Assembly: GCF_000019845.1 (NCBI RefSeq)
Contig: NC_010581.1
Location: 3,348,501 to 3,412,500 of the forward strand
Source: Beijerinckia indica subsp. indica ATCC 9039
GTDB taxonomy: Bacteria; Pseudomonadota; Alphaproteobacteria; Rhizobiales; Beijerinckiaceae
DNA length: 64,000 nucleotides
Direction: 5' to 3'
The notes beneath the pieces were generated by a model. It was not told the origin of the DNA, ran no database searches, and saw only the letters and a list, made by a program, of their open reading frames with translations. Shown one piece after another: positions 9,385 through 18,245 of the stretch. Made by a program: the position numbers and the translations under genes. Within the stretch, counting starts at the first letter, position 1. Every line of letters starts with the position of its first letter.

Positions 9385-9900
9385 ATGACAAAGCCGATCC
9401 TCAATATCGCCGACGTCGACCTCCAACCCCGGCCGCCGCAATACGCCCCGACTGGCGCGGCAGCAGAAATCATCGACGCAAGGGTCGCTTTCGTGTCCCG
9501 GCAGTTCGGCACGAGCAAGCTCGCTTACAACGTGACCGCGATACCGCCCGGCAAGCGCGCCTTCCCGTTCCACAATCATCAAACCAATGACGAAATGTTC
9601 TTGATCCTGTCAGGCAACGGGGAAATCCGGATCGGCCAAGACAGCCATGCCATCCGGCCTGGGGATATCATCTCCTGCCCGGCCGGCGGGCCAGAGACGG
9701 CACACCAGATGGTCAACACCGGATCGGAAGAACTACGCTTTCTTGCCGTAAGTTCGATGTATTCGCCCGATATCGTCGAATATCCCGACAGTGGCCGTTT
9801 CGGCATTCTTGCCGATTTCGCGCCCACACCGGATGGTCAGCCACGAAGGCTGATGTATGTCGGGCGCGAGAATGATAGCTTACCCTATTGGGACAGCTGA
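9385..9900 (+). CDS. Cupin-domain protein
   Basis: 171 residues with one cupin barrel: PFHNHQTNDEMFLILSGNGE (motif 1, with His-x-His and Glu metal ligands) and a second His in GPETAHQMVNTG. The function may be metal-dependent isomerase, dioxygenase or sensor; the sequence does not say which. Start at the ATG of MTKPILNIAD (9385), with GAGAG just upstream; an earlier ATG at 9346 lies in the regulator-cupin intergenic region. The next gene (MGMT) begins about 35-50 bases downstream, so co-transcription is likely. Confidence 0.85.
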   Translation: MTKPILNIADVDLQPRPPQYAPTGAAAEIIDARVAFVSRQFGTSKLAYNVTAIPPGKRAFPFHNHQTNDEMFLILSGNGEIRIGQDSHAIRPGDIISCPAGGPETAHQMVNTGSEELRFLAVSSMYSPDIVEYPDSGRFGILADFAPTPDGQPRRLMYVGRENDSLPYWDS

Positions 9901-9935
9901 TCGCGGAACACCCAAAGCCTCAACAACGCCCCTTC

Positions 9936-10484
9936 ATGATCTCGCCAATGGCTTGGACATATCTCTTTGAAACGCCGTGGGGTCTCTGCGCCCTGCAATG
10001 GTCTGATCTCGGCGTGGTCGGCGTGCGTTTACCATCGCACGAGGCTCCGATTGACCACGATTTTCGCCGCGCGAACCGCCATCCGACCGCCGAGGTCGTA
10101 CAATGGGGTGACATGCTGCGCAGCTACTTTGCCGGCGATACTGTCAATTTCCGCACGGTGCCACTCGATCAGATGGGCGTCTCGGAGACAAAACAAGCGA
10201 TCTATGCTGCCCTGCGCGAAGTGGAATATGGACAAACGACAAGCTATGGCGCGCTTGCGATCCGCGCCGGGCATCCGGGCGCCGCGCGTGCCGTAGGAAC
10301 TGCCATGGCACGTAACCGATGGCCGATCATCGTGCCGTGCCATCGGGTCTTGGCGAAGAACGGTGCTCTTGGCGGATTTTCAGCGCCCGGCGGCGTGAAC
10401 ACCAAGCGTCGTCTCCTTGAGCTTGAAGGTGCCGTGGCTGACAGCGACAAGCCTCTTCCGCCGGGGCTCTTCGACAAGACCTAA
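9936..10484 (+). CDS. ogt: Methylated-DNA-[protein]-cysteine S-methyltransferase
   Basis: Suicide repair enzyme that moves the alkyl group from O6-alkylguanine to its own cysteine. The active-site motif PCHRV (in WPIIVPCHRVL) and the helix-turn-helix segment with YGQTTSYGALA and GAARAVGTAMARN are intact, as is the GGFSAPGG...KRRLLELEG end. About 182 residues from the ATG at 9936 (MISPMAWTYLF); the ATG at 9948 (MAWTY) is an alternative. It follows the cupin gene on the same strand. Confidence 0.93.
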   Translation: MISPMAWTYLFETPWGLCALQWSDLGVVGVRLPSHEAPIDHDFRRANRHPTAEVVQWGDMLRSYFAGDTVNFRTVPLDQMGVSETKQAIYAALREVEYGQTTSYGALAIRAGHPGAARAVGTAMARNRWPIIVPCHRVLAKNGALGGFSAPGGVNTKRRLLELEGAVADSDKPLPPGLFDKT

Positions 10485-10529
10485 AGCGCCATATTCGCCG
10501 ACAAGGGCAAGACCAAACGGCAGACTCGC

Positions 10530-10934
10530 ATGGCAACGATCCAAAAAGAAATCCTGACCCGTGCCTCCGTCGATCAGGTATGGGACGCGGTCCGGGACAT
10601 CGGCGCACTTCACACACGTCTCGTGCCGGGCTTTGTTCTCGACACGCGCCTCGAGCCCGGTACACGCATCGTTACTTTCTTCAATGGCGTCACGGTACGA
10701 GAACGCATCGTCACGCTCGATGAGGAAAGGAAGCGCCTGGTCTGGGCCGCCGAGGGCTCCTTCCTGAAGCATCATAACGGCTCGGCCCAGGTTCTTGCGC
10801 GCGGAGCTCTCACCTGCGTCATCTGGACGGCGGATTTTCTCCCCGATGATGCCGCCGCAGCGATCGGCCCTTTAATGGAAGCTGGGGCCGAGGCGATGAA
10901 AACCGCGTTGGACAAGCTCGCCGGAAAATCGTGA
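10530..10934 (+). CDS. SRPBCC-family protein
   Basis: 134 residues with the START/Bet v1-like pattern: an amphipathic first strand (MATIQKEILTRASVDQVWDAVRD), a central region with TFFNGVTVRERIVTLDEERKRLVWAAEG and a long C-terminal helix (DAAAAIGPLMEAGAEAMKTALDKLAGK). These proteins bind small lipophilic ligands or act as cyclases; no substrate can be inferred. It begins 45 bases after the MGMT gene, probably in the same transcript. Confidence 0.8.
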   Translation: MATIQKEILTRASVDQVWDAVRDIGALHTRLVPGFVLDTRLEPGTRIVTFFNGVTVRERIVTLDEERKRLVWAAEGSFLKHHNGSAQVLARGALTCVIWTADFLPDDAAAAIGPLMEAGAEAMKTALDKLAGKS

Positions 10935-11199
10935 CGGGCAACCTGTGGAACCCGGGACAGTGATTTCAGCAGGATTAATGAACTTGAGGCTCAAAGGTCA
11001 CTTCTCATTTGATCCGCTTGACAAGGCCTGAGAAAGGCGGCATCCACGCTGGTGGTCGGCAGTTCACCAAGGCGTCGCTGCTCCGGAAGGAGAGCTAAAC
11101 CTGCCAGTATTTGATTGATGACAGACACTCGTTCTGTGCCTCGTCGAAAGTCAGCGACCATCGACCCATTCACTTGGAAAGGCACTAGCAGGATGAGTT

Positions 11200-11772
11200 A
11201 TGTCACGATCCGTTTTTACCTTCATTGCCCATGATGTTTCTGCATTCGCGCGTTTGCTGAACCGCGAACTGGAAGCCTGCGACGGCAAGCCCGGCCATGT
11301 CCAGCTTCTGAATATGCTGACCCGCTCCGCAGGCTATCGAAACTATCAACATTTCCGGGCTCAATTCGAGGCCGAAGATCGGCTCCGGTTGCCCACCCCG
11401 GTGCCGGAACTGATTGATCATCTGCGCGTCGAGCGAGTCATCCGGCATTTCGATGAAGCTGGAGCGCTTATCCGCTGGCCCTCGAAGACGAATCAGCAAG
11501 AATTGTGTCTCTGGGCACTCTGGTCCCGGATTCCGGCCGCCCAGAGTTTCAAGGAAATGCAGATCAACGAGATCCTGCAAGCCCATCACCAGTTCGGCGA
11601 TCACGCCCTGTTGAGACGTGAACTGGTCAACTACAAGCTCATTTGGCGCACACCAGACTGCAGGACATATCGGCGTATCGAGCGCCGCCCTCCGCCTGAC
11701 GCTCTCGCAATCATCCGGCATCTGAACGCCAGATGGACAGATCCGGCCGTTCGTCCATCGAATGTGCGCTGA
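11200..11772 (+). CDS. DUF2087-domain protein
   Basis: 190 residues. The C-terminal half (VERVIRHFDEAGALIRWPSKTNQQELCLWALWSRIP, then the Asn-Glu-Ile motif in MQINEILQAHHQFGDHALLRRELVN) is the DUF2087 fold, a winged-helix-like module common in MarR/ArsR-type regulators. The N-terminal part (HVQLLNMLTRSAGYRNYQHFRAQ) also looks nucleic-acid related. A regulator is plausible but no target is evident. The 265 bases upstream hold no recognised gene. Confidence 0.8.
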   Translation: MSRSVFTFIAHDVSAFARLLNRELEACDGKPGHVQLLNMLTRSAGYRNYQHFRAQFEAEDRLRLPTPVPELIDHLRVERVIRHFDEAGALIRWPSKTNQQELCLWALWSRIPAAQSFKEMQINEILQAHHQFGDHALLRRELVNYKLIWRTPDCRTYRRIERRPPPDALAIIRHLNARWTDPAVRPSNVR

Positions 11773-11888
11773 GCAGCGAAGACCGACACTCGCAGAGCTA
11801 CCATTGTTGGGTTTCGCCCCCTAGCTAGAGCATCGAAGCCTGATGCCATGGCAATGCGCCGCGGATATATAAACAGATAAACTGATTA

Positions 11889-11908
11889 GTTAGACTTTGC
11901 AGTTTAAC
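11889..11908. promoter_or_regulatory. Candidate MarR operator
   Basis: Imperfect inverted repeat GTTAGAC-N6-GTTTAAC (6 of 7 positions paired), nested in a wider repeat TAAACTG (11878-11884) / CAGTTTA (11900-11906). It lies 25-45 bases before the MarR start codon, where autorepression would act. Confidence 0.5.
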
Positions 11909-11932
11909 TGAATATATGGTAGATACCGAGGC

Positions 11933-12385
11933 ATGAGCATCGGATCGGACCACCATCAAACCGCACGCGCCTCAGCCTTGGCGCAGGACCTGCGGGCTTT
12001 CGTAGGCAAGATGAAGCGCCGCCTGCGCGACCAGGGGCATGTTGGAGACCTGACGCCATCCCAGGTGTCGGTGCTGCTTCGCCTTGAGAAGGATGGCTCC
12101 GCCACGGCCTCCACCCTCGCCCGGGCGGAAGGCATGCGTCCGCAGTCAATGGCGCCGGTCATCGCCGCGCTGGAGAAAGCCGGCCTTGTGAGTGGCGCGC
12201 CGGATCCGGCGGATGGGCGACAGACGCTCATCTCGCTCACGGACGCCTGTCGGAAATGGATCGAGGAAGGGCGTGCAGCGCGTCAGGACTGGCTGACACG
12301 CACGCTTCAGGCACGGCTCTCACCCAAGGAACTGGACGAGGTTGCGAAGGCTGTCGAGCACCTCATGCGGCTCGTCGACGATTGA
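11933..12385 (+). CDS. MarR-family transcriptional regulator
   Basis: 150 residues with the MarR winged helix: LTPSQVSVLLRLEKDGSAT, the recognition helix ARAEGMRPQSMAPVIAALEKAG and the wing DPADGRQTLISLT. It heads a run of four same-strand genes (hydrolase, small membrane protein, MFS exporter), so it probably represses this operon until an inducer, likely an exported compound, binds. The palindrome upstream fits autoregulation. Confidence 0.9.
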   Translation: MSIGSDHHQTARASALAQDLRAFVGKMKRRLRDQGHVGDLTPSQVSVLLRLEKDGSATASTLARAEGMRPQSMAPVIAALEKAGLVSGAPDPADGRQTLISLTDACRKWIEEGRAARQDWLTRTLQARLSPKELDEVAKAVEHLMRLVDD

Positions 12386-12443
12386 TTGCGGCTCGAAGGG
12401 CTCACGCCCACTTGAATCGACCGAATTCTTAAAAGGACATTCC

Positions 12444-13010
12444 ATGGCCTTGACCACCCTTGACCCCAAAACCGCGCTGCTGGTCGTTGACCTTCAGAAG
12501 GGCATCATCGGCGCGCCCTTCATCCGTCCCATCGGCGACGTCTTGGAGCACGCCCGCGCGCTGACGGATGCCTTCCGCAGGCTGGACCTGCCGGTTGTGC
12601 TGATCAATGTGGCCGGTGGCGCGCCGGGTCGCACGGAGCAACCTCGGCGCCATGACGGTCCATTTCCCGCAGACTTCACGGACTTTGTGCCCGAACTTGG
12701 TCATCAGCCAAACGACATCGTCGTGACCAAGCGGACGTGGGGCGCTTTCGCCAGCACCGATCTCGAAAATCAGTTGAAAGAACGGGATGTCACCCAGGTG
12801 GTGATTGCAGGCGTTGCGACCGGGACCGGCGTCGAGTCGACGGCGCGGCAAGCTTATGAGTCAGGATTCAACGTCACGCTCGCCCTCGACGCAATGACCG
12901 ATGTGCGCCCTGAGGCACATGATTATAGCATCAGGAATGTCTTCCCGCGGCTCGGCGAGACCGGCACAGCCAAGGAAATCATTGACCTCTTGCCTATAGG
13001 GGGAGTTTGA
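12444..13010 (+). CDS. Isochorismatase-like hydrolase lacking the catalytic Cys
   Basis: 188 residues of the cysteine-hydrolase (isochorismatase) fold: ALLVVDLQKGI carries the catalytic Asp, VTKRTWGAF the Lys. The cysteine position is changed: family members read G-V-x-T-D-x-C-V, here GVATGTGVEST. It may therefore be a non-classical member with another activity or a binding protein; Cys-less members are known in the family. Start at ATG 12444 with AAAAGGAC upstream. Second gene of the MarR operon. Confidence 0.85.
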   Translation: MALTTLDPKTALLVVDLQKGIIGAPFIRPIGDVLEHARALTDAFRRLDLPVVLINVAGGAPGRTEQPRRHDGPFPADFTDFVPELGHQPNDIVVTKRTWGAFASTDLENQLKERDVTQVVIAGVATGTGVESTARQAYESGFNVTLALDAMTDVRPEAHDYSIRNVFPRLGETGTAKEIIDLLPIGGV

Positions 13011-13011
13011 G

Positions 13012-13341
13012 ATGCACTGGCTCCCGCTCCTGTCCTATTTCTTCGGTGGCGTCTTTCTGGCGAATGCCGTCCCACACCTCGTCAGTGGCATGATGGGCAG
13101 ACCGTTCCAGAGCCCCTTCGCCAAGCCAGCCGGAGAAGGGCTCTCCTCATCGACCATCAACGTGCTGTGGGGCTTCTTCAACATCCTCGTCGGCTATCTG
13201 CTCGTCTGCCGTGTCGGCGATTTCGCACTGAAAGAGACCTCAGATGTCGCCGCGTTCGGCACTGGCGCATTCCTGATCGCGCTTTTTTGCGCCCGGCACT
13301 TCGGCCGCTTCCATGGCGGCAATCAGCCGGAGCGTCCATGA
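13012..13341 (+). CDS. Small membrane protein of MarR operon
   Basis: 109 residues with about three hydrophobic segments (LLSYFFGGVFLANAV, INVLWGFFNILVGYLLV, AFGTGAFLIALFC). I do not recognise a named family. It begins 1 base after the hydrolase stop codon, with GGGGGAG upstream, and its stop overlaps the MFS start as ATGA, so translation is coupled and it is likely functionally linked to the exporter. Confidence 0.8.
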   Translation: MHWLPLLSYFFGGVFLANAVPHLVSGMMGRPFQSPFAKPAGEGLSSSTINVLWGFFNILVGYLLVCRVGDFALKETSDVAAFGTGAFLIALFCARHFGRFHGGNQPERP

Positions 13342-14555
13342 AGACTTCTATCCCGGGCGCTTTTCGGTCTTTTCGCAGTTTCAATTATCGGATCTGGGCT
13401 GGCGGCGCATTCGTCTCCAATATCGGCACGTGGGTGCAGCGAACCGCCCAGGACTGGCTAGTGCTCACCGAACTCACCCATCACGACGCATCCGCCGTCG
13501 GGCTGGTCATGGGGCTGCAATTCGCTCCGCAGCTTCTCTTGCTGCCCTGGACCGGCTTCGCCGCCGACCACTTCGATCAGCGCAAACTGTTGATTGCCAC
13601 GCAGGCGACAATGGGCGGCTTTGCTCTGGCGCTGGGGATTCTCACCCTCGCAGGCGTCGTCGAGCTTTGGCACGTATGCGTCTTCGCTTTCCTGTTCGGC
13701 AGCGCCGCGGCATTCGATGCACCGGTGCGTCAAACCTTCGTCGCGGAACTGGTTGGGGATGATGACCTGCACAATGCGGTGGCGCTCAACTCGACCTCGT
13801 TCAATGCCGCCCGAATGATCGGGCCAGCGGTCTCCGGCGCAATCATCGCCGCGACCGGCACAGGCTGGGCCTTCCTGCTCAACGGCGCCTCGTTCATTGC
13901 GGTGCTGGTCTCTCTCATGTTTCTCCGCGTCGGCGAGCTTCATAGGAGTGCGAAGGCAGATCGTAGCAAGGGTAGCTTCACCCAGGGGATCCGCTATGTG
14001 CGGGGGCGTCCAGATATCAAGGCGATTCTGGTCATGCTGTTCCTGATCGGAACCTTCGGGCTGAACTTTCCGATCTTTGTTTCGACGATGGCGGTCAGCG
14101 TTTTCCACGCCGATGCGCGCGGCTATGGCCTATTGTCCTCTATCATGGCTATCGGCACCGTGGCTGGAGCGCTGCTGAGCGCTCATCAGAAGAAGCCCCA
14201 GTTCAGCCTGCTCCTGGTTGGTTCCGGGGTTTTTGGGCTCGGCTGCACGCTGGCCGCCATCGCTCCGGGTTACTGGTTCTTTGCCGCGGCCCTTATCGTC
14301 ATCGGCGCGGCAGCACTGATCTTCACCAATACGACAAATAGCCTGCTGCAACTTTCCACGGAGCCCGCGATGCGCGGGCGGGTGATGGCGCTGCGTGTTG
14401 GTGTCGCGCTCGGGGGCACGCCGATTGGGGCGCCCATCGTGGGATGGGTCGCCGACCATTTCGGGCCGCCCTGGGCGCTCGGCGTCGGCGCAGCTTCAGG
14501 TTTTGCTGCGGCGATCGTGGCCGTTTTCGCCATAGCCAACCGGACGCCACAATGA
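13338..14555 (+). CDS. MFS transporter (MFS_3 / DHA3 type)
   Basis: 405 residues with about 12 membrane segments. The N-terminus (FRSFNYRIWAGGAFVSNIGTWVQ) is the signature of the enterobactin-exporter-like MFS_3 group, with loop motifs such as GFAADHFDQRK. It would export a small molecule by proton antiport in the inner membrane. Start at ATG 13338, overlapping the previous stop by 4 bases. Last gene of the MarR operon; exporter plus MarR suggests drug or organic-compound efflux. Confidence 0.9.
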   Translation: MKTSIPGAFRSFRSFNYRIWAGGAFVSNIGTWVQRTAQDWLVLTELTHHDASAVGLVMGLQFAPQLLLLPWTGFAADHFDQRKLLIATQATMGGFALALGILTLAGVVELWHVCVFAFLFGSAAAFDAPVRQTFVAELVGDDDLHNAVALNSTSFNAARMIGPAVSGAIIAATGTGWAFLLNGASFIAVLVSLMFLRVGELHRSAKADRSKGSFTQGIRYVRGRPDIKAILVMLFLIGTFGLNFPIFVSTMAVSVFHADARGYGLLSSIMAIGTVAGALLSAHQKKPQFSLLLVGSGVFGLGCTLAAIAPGYWFFAAALIVIGAAALIFTNTTNSLLQLSTEPAMRGRVMALRVGVALGGTPIGAPIVGWVADHFGPPWALGVGAASGFAAAIVAVFAIANRTPQ

Positions 14556-14578
14556 TCCCTTAAGCTCCCGTTTGCACT

Positions 14579-14824
14579 TCAATGATCTGAGACTTGAAGC
14601 CGTTCGAGATCGGCGATCAGCCCCGGCCCGGTCGGCTTCCACCCCAGCTTTTTCCGCGTCTTTTCGCTTGAGGCCAGAAGATCGAGGCCGGCGAACATGC
14701 CCAGCGGACCCAAATAGGCGGATGCTTCTTCCGCCGATATGGATTTCACGGGCACATTCAGACTGCGGCCGACGGCCTCGGCAATATCGCGCATCATTTG
14801 CGAACACGGCATAGCCACGTGCTA
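14579..14824 (-). pseudogene. 3' fragment of an NAD-dependent epimerase/SDR gene cut by IS
   Basis: About 80 C-terminal residues (RDIAEAVGRSLNVPVKSIS, then SSEKTRKKLGWKPTGPGLIADLE) resemble the end of extended SDR (NAD-dependent epimerase/dehydratase) proteins. The 5' end stops exactly at the IS at 14825; no N-terminal half is found on the other side of the IS. The rest was therefore lost by deletion or rearrangement after insertion. Confidence 0.7.
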
Positions 14825-14834
14825 GGGCGTCGAC

Positions 14835-15251
14835 TCATAAACTTTGGCACCAAATTCTTATCGCGACGAGTTTGATAGCGGCGAGGAAGTTGGCGGGGTC
14901 TTTGTCGTAGCGTGTTGCGATGCCGCGGAACTGCTTGATCCGGTTAAAGAACCGTTCCACGAGGTTGCGTTGCCGATAGACCCAACGCGAGAAGGAGAAG
15001 CTCCCCTTGCGATTGTCTTTTGGTGGGATGTTGGCCCAGGCTTTCCGCTCCGCCGCCTTGGCTCGGATAGCGTTGCTATCATAACCCTTGTCGGCCAGCA
15101 GGATGTCTCCTTCGCCGAGACCATCGGTCAACGCATCGGCTTCGGTGCAGTCCGCGACCTGACCGCCGGTTAAGCGGAGGGTGACGGGGCGCCCTTCGGC
15201 ATCGACGAGAGCATGGATTTTGCTGGTGAGCCCGCCGCGGGAACGTCCCAT
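14835..15251 (-). CDS. IS427-type transposase, OrfB (DDE domain)
   Basis: 138 residues from MGRSRGGLTSKIHALVD to WCQSL. It carries the second Asp (LLADKGYDSNAIR) and the Glu (RQRNLVERFFNRIKQFR) of the DDE catalytic triad. The frame is open upstream through KKGDGDDGG, consistent with production as an OrfAB fusion by -1 frameshifting rather than from its own start. Confidence 0.9.
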   Translation of the reverse strand: MGRSRGGLTSKIHALVDAEGRPVTLRLTGGQVADCTEADALTDGLGEGDILLADKGYDSNAIRAKAAERKAWANIPPKDNRKGSFSFSRWVYRQRNLVERFFNRIKQFRGIATRYDKDPANFLAAIKLVAIRIWCQSL

Positions 15252-15598
15252 GCCGCCATCGTCTCCATCCCCTTTTTTCCCGTAGCCGCGTGCTGGTGAA
15301 CGCGAACACAGGTCGAGTCAATCATGACGATGTCACCGTCGTAAGCCTCTGAAACCGCGTCGAGAAGCCGATCCCAGACCCCGGCTTTCCGCCACCGCAC
15401 AAAGCGGTTGTAGCAAGTGGTCGGTGGGCCGTAGCGCTCTGGAATCTCTGCCCAAGGCGAGCCCGTTCGGAACCGCCAAAGAATGCCATTCAGCACCCGC
15501 CGATCATCGACGCGAGCAACGCCACGCGGTTTGTTGGGCAATAGAGGCGACAGGATCCACCATTCATGGTCGGTGAGTTCGTAGCGGCGGCGCGTCAT
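15170..15598 (-). CDS. IS427-type transposase, OrfA
   Basis: 142 residues, MTRRRYELTDHEWWILSPLLP start and GPPTTCYNRFVRWRKAGVW, the N-terminal DUF4096 domain, ending just after the first catalytic Asp region (DIVMIDSTCVRVHQHAA). Full transposase needs a -1 frameshift at the slippery heptamer A-AAA-AAG (15278-15272 on the reverse strand) to join the frame of OrfB. Confidence 0.92.
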   Translation of the reverse strand: MTRRRYELTDHEWWILSPLLPNKPRGVARVDDRRVLNGILWRFRTGSPWAEIPERYGPPTTCYNRFVRWRKAGVWDRLLDAVSEAYDGDIVMIDSTCVRVHQHAATGKKGMETMAAWDVPAAGSPAKSMLSSMPKGAPSPSA

Positions 15599-15670
15599 CT
15601 GGCTTCCTCTTTTGGAAGCCTTGAATCATGCAAACTGACAATCGCAAAGCGAATTTATGAGTTTACGACC

Positions 15671-15910
15671 TAATGGAGTGAGGCTGCCCTCGGTATTGAT
15701 AGAACTTCCGGCGACGTCCGAAATGAACCCGCAGTGCTGCCTCCGCCCAGCATGAAGGCCTTGCCATTCCAGCTCGTCGACAAGCCGACATTGATCCGAG
15801 CCGGCGAGACGGTCAGGCTGGTCAACGCTGTGCAGGTTTCAGCATTCAAAGCTGCCCCTTGGGCATGAACAGAGGACGCACTGCCCCATTGGCCAACCCA
15901 ATAAATCCGT
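15671..15910 (-). pseudogene. Possible tannase/feruloyl-esterase-like remnant
   Basis: Reverse-strand frame ending at the IS reads CTALTSLTVSPARINVG and WNGKAFMLGGGSTAGSF. The first resembles the start of mature tannase-family esterases, the second their conserved W-N-G-K...G-G-G motif, but the 60-80 residues normally between them are missing and no start codon is intact. Similarity is by eye and short. Alternatively this is non-coding sequence. Confidence 0.3.
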
Positions 15911-16118
15911 CGCTCTGGTCAAGAGCACGTGCATGAGCGAAATCTCCGAAATTACGGAGACAAAATTGACCTAATAATTATTCTGGTAAAGCAGTGATAT
16001 CATCATGGTATAATTACGGTTCCTGTGGCGACAGGCATTGTCATGGCCCGTTTGAAGCTCGATGGGGCGGCGATGGCCCCGACACCCCGGAAGCCAGCCC
16101 TCGACCGTTGCGTCTGAA

Positions 16119-17129
16119 ATGACATATAAGCGGCAAAAAATGACACGCTTCGAGGCTTCCGACATGCGTCACATCGGCTTTATTCTGGAAGACGGCTTCC
16201 AAGTCATGGGGCTCGCCGCCCTGTCCGCCTTCGAACTGGTCAATTTCGATCTCGGCCATGAGGCCTATCGACTGAGCGTCATGTCCGAACGCGGAGGCGC
16301 AATCCTCTCGTCGCTCGGCATCCGGATCGAGACGCAGCCGCTTGGCGATTTCCCGGATACGCTGATGGTGGTGGGAGAACTGGTTCCACGCCCGCTCACG
16401 CCGGAGCTGCGCGACTATATCGCCCAGGCGGGACAGGAATCCCGTCGTGTCGCCGGGGTCTGCACGGGCGCTTTCGCGGTCGCCGAGGCGGGGCTGCTCG
16501 ACGGGCGCGTCGCGACCACCCATTGGGCTCATGCGCATACATTGCAGAAGCGATTTCCGCTCATCAAGGTGGACGCGGACCGGATCTTTACACGCGACGG
16601 CAACATCTGGACATCGGCAGGAATGAGTTCGGCGATCGATCTCACTCTGGCTCTGATCGAAGATGATCACGGCGCCGAACTGTCGCGCGCCGTCGCCCGC
16701 AATCTCGTAGTCTATCACCGCCGTCCGGGCGGGCAGTCGCAATTCTCGGCCTTGCTCGAATTTGAGCCGCGTTCGGACCGCGTCCGCCGCGCGCTCATTT
16801 ATGCCAAGGAGCATCTGCGTAATCTGCTGACCGCGGAGGAACTGGCGGAGGCCACGAACCTCAGCCCACGTCAGTTCAGCCGCATCTTTTCGGACGAAAC
16901 GGGACAGTCTCCCACCAAGGCGGTCGAGCGTCTCCGGTTGGAGGCGGCGAAGGCGATGCTGGAAGATGGCCGGCACGCCCTGGATGTCATCGCCCGCGAC
17001 ACGGGCTTTGCCGACCGCGACCGCATGCGCCGTGCCTTTCTTCGCTTTTACGGCCAACCGCCGCAAAGTCTGCGCCGCAATCTACGCACGGCCCAGGAGG
17101 ATGAATCCGGGGACGCCATGGTTGAATGA
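16119..17129 (+). CDS. GlxA-type regulator (DJ-1/PfpI plus AraC HTH)
   Basis: About 337 residues. N-terminal DJ-1/PfpI-like domain (FILEDGFQVMGLAALSAFELVN, then RVAGVCTGAFAVAEAGLLDG with the nucleophile-elbow Cys) and C-terminal AraC DNA-binding domain (TAEELAEATNLSPRQFSRIFSDE and ALDVIARDTGFADRDRMRRAFLRFYG). GlxA-type proteins sense metabolites and activate catabolic genes. Start at ATG 16119 or 16140. It precedes an SDR and a carboxymuconolactone-decarboxylase-like gene on the same strand, plausible targets. Confidence 0.92.
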   Translation: MTYKRQKMTRFEASDMRHIGFILEDGFQVMGLAALSAFELVNFDLGHEAYRLSVMSERGGAILSSLGIRIETQPLGDFPDTLMVVGELVPRPLTPELRDYIAQAGQESRRVAGVCTGAFAVAEAGLLDGRVATTHWAHAHTLQKRFPLIKVDADRIFTRDGNIWTSAGMSSAIDLTLALIEDDHGAELSRAVARNLVVYHRRPGGQSQFSALLEFEPRSDRVRRALIYAKEHLRNLLTAEELAEATNLSPRQFSRIFSDETGQSPTKAVERLRLEAAKAMLEDGRHALDVIARDTGFADRDRMRRAFLRFYGQPPQSLRRNLRTAQEDESGDAMVE

Positions 17130-17344
17130 GAAAGCCTGCATTCTCTCCTGACACCGGCGACGCCTTCCATCAAGGAAGCTGCAGCCTTCACCGTTGAAAT
17201 CGACCCCTGTCCTTGCCTGCATAGGTTGCGTCCTGAATCGCCGGCTTAATGTCATTTGAGCCATGACCTTTCAGCGTCAATGTCGGGCCGGATGAAAACC
17301 GGCTCCGCATCATGCGGCGGCCGCCAACCTGGGATTGACGCCCC

Positions 17345-18103
17345 ATGCAGATGACAGGCAACACGATCTTCATTACCGGGGGAGCCTCCGGCATTGGCCG
17401 CGGGCTCGCGGAAGCTTTTCACAAAATCGGCAACAAGGTCATTGTCGCTGGCCGGCGCAAATCGCTGATCGATGAGGTTACAGCCGCCAATCCCGGCATC
17501 GAGGGTATCGAACTGGACGTCGCCGACCCCGCAAGCCTCGCTCAGGTGGCCGCAGCCCTCGTGCGTGACTATCCGGCGCTGAACGTGCTCATCAACAATG
17601 CCGGCGTCATGCCCTTCGACGATGCAGGCGGCGCAATCGACGATGCCGCAATACGCCGGGTCATCGACACCAACCTGCTGGGTCCGATCCGCCTGACTTC
17701 CGCTTTGATCGACCATCTGAAACGGCAACAGCAAGCCGTTGTCATCTACAACACCTCGATTCTTGCCTATGTGCCGCTGGCGACGGCGGCGGTCTATTCG
17801 GCGAGCAAGGCGGCGCTGCACTCCTATGCGCTGTCGCAGCGTTTCATGCTGCGCGATACCAATGTGCGCGTGCAGGAGATCGCGCCCCCCTGGGTCGATA
17901 CCGACCTCGTCAAGAAAAGCGGCGACCCGCGCGCCATGCCGCTCGACCCTTTCATCGCGGAGACCATGAAGGGCCTTGCGACCGAAGCGGAAGAAGTGAT
18001 CGTCGAGGCGATCCGGCCCCTGCGCGACAATCCCGGCAGTGGCGAACACAAATTCGTCAATGGCTTCAACGCCAGCCTCATCGCCAATCCGATTCCCGCC
18101 TGA
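17345..18103 (+). CDS. SDR-family oxidoreductase (DltE-like)
   Basis: 252 residues of a classical short-chain dehydrogenase: nucleotide motif TGGASGIGRG, NNAG at about residue 83, active Tyr-Lys in YSASKAALHSY. It uses NAD(P)H on an unknown carbonyl or alcohol. The C-terminal segment (GEHKFVNGFNASLIANPIPA) is typical of DltE-like members. About 215 bases separate it from the GlxA-type gene; a 140-base gap leads to the next gene. Confidence 0.92.
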   Translation: MQMTGNTIFITGGASGIGRGLAEAFHKIGNKVIVAGRRKSLIDEVTAANPGIEGIELDVADPASLAQVAAALVRDYPALNVLINNAGVMPFDDAGGAIDDAAIRRVIDTNLLGPIRLTSALIDHLKRQQQAVVIYNTSILAYVPLATAAVYSASKAALHSYALSQRFMLRDTNVRVQEIAPPWVDTDLVKKSGDPRAMPLDPFIAETMKGLATEAEEVIVEAIRPLRDNPGSGEHKFVNGFNASLIANPIPA

Positions 18104-18245
18104 ACGGCGGATTGATCGAAACCATGCGCGCAACTTTCTTGCGTGGCGGCAACCACGATTGATTCTGTTTTTTCAGAACAGGCTCAATGCGTCGCGCATG
18201 AGCACGATCTCGCAGCGATGTTCTGGTGAGGGAAGGAGATCACCC

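Larger units (their letters stand above)
14825..15670 (-). mobile_element. IS5-family (IS427-group) insertion sequence, copy 1
   Basis: 846 bp, bounded by TA on both sides (14823-14824 and 15671-15672). Imperfect 17-bp terminal repeats (14 of 17 matched): GGGCGTCGACTCATAAA at the left and, on the reverse strand, GGTCGTAAACTCATAAA at the right. Two transposase frames, on the reverse strand, encode the same proteins as the copy at 31466-32311, which lies in opposite orientation. Identity implies recent movement. Confidence 0.93.
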
